From Symsagittifera roscoffensis (lineage: Eukaryota; Xenacoelomorpha; Acoela; Convolutidae): DNA of 64,000 bases. The notes below the pieces were generated by a model. It worked only from the letters and a program-made list of their open reading frames with translations, was not told where the DNA came from and made no database searches. Of the stretch, positions 63,901 to 64,000 are shown one piece after another. The stretch covers positions 29,056,048-29,120,047 of the forward strand of contig NC_087070.1 in assembly GCF_963678635.1 (NCBI RefSeq), written 5' to 3'. Each line of letters begins with the position of its first letter. The stretch's first letter is position 1. The translations under genes and the position numbers were made by a program.

Positions 63901-64000
63901 CTGGCCCATTTGTACAAATAACCACATCCTAACTCTCCCACTTTCTATAACGCCTAAGAGAGAAATGACGAAGTATCGACGAGTTACAAACTGTTATTCT
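60965..64000. other. AT-rich DNA, no supported gene
   Basis: A weak word related to the hairpin-ended repeat head (ataagcaagggtagtgtaat) occurs at about 62291. The last 500 bases are GC-richer, with open frames on both strands (63496-63771 minus, 63669-63932 plus), but no recognised motif or good splice sites. Confidence 0.35.

Noticed and set aside
63496-63932. Overlapping 91- and 87-codon frames near the right edge
   Set aside because: No recognised motif and no convincing splice sites; left as unassigned.
1-64000. CRISPR array, bacterial operon or rRNA gene
   Set aside because: No regularly spaced exact repeats with unique spacers, no prokaryotic gene layout and no rRNA-like sequence were seen.

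Overview
This is an AT-rich, intron-rich, repeat-dense invertebrate animal DNA window (a 200-base N gap lies at 31082-31281). Evidence for an animal: GT-AG spliced host genes, including a four-transmembrane claudin/PMP22-like protein and a type II Golgi-style carbohydrate sulfotransferase, together with Penelope-like elements (PLEs), a BEL/Pao LTR retrotransposon, CR1-like and PHD-knuckle non-LTR fragments, and hAT- and TA-type MITEs. I cannot name the species; nothing I see separates a cnidarian, tunicate or other invertebrate.

Region 1 (1-13.4 kb) is a graveyard of about six PLE copies in both orientations (A +, B -, F -, C +, D -, E -), with a 529-bp identical direct repeat (1-529 and 5589-6117) and hammerhead-ribozyme-like 3' ends. 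The PLE reverse transcriptase carries a PHD-type C4HC3 finger between RT motifs B and C. Region 2 (12.5-15.7 kb) is a second minus-strand retroelement, cut in two by a plus-strand CR1-like fragment and other sequence.

Region 3 (16.4-26.4 kb) is a four-exon, plus-strand claudin-like gene (235 codons, all splice phases compatible). Its large intron holds a non-LTR fragment and a long repeat family with hairpins at both ends, itself carrying a nested non-LTR insertion with a 10-bp target-site duplication. Region 4 (27-36.6 kb) is dominated by that hairpin-ended family and by degenerate tandem arrays with a 150-173 bp unit.

Region 5 (37.9-57.9 kb) is a six-exon, plus-strand sulfotransferase gene (414 codons, phases compatible throughout). 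Its 13.7-kb intron 1 contains two hAT-like MITEs and a complete, recent, antisense BEL/Pao element (40276-49299; 512-bp LTRs differing at two positions; 5-bp TSD). Intron 2 is mostly one TA-flanked inverted-repeat element and intron 4 is mostly two foldback elements. The rest (58-64 kb) is AT-rich noncoding DNA with diverged repeats. The mobile elements do not form a pathway with the two host genes; they occupy their introns.
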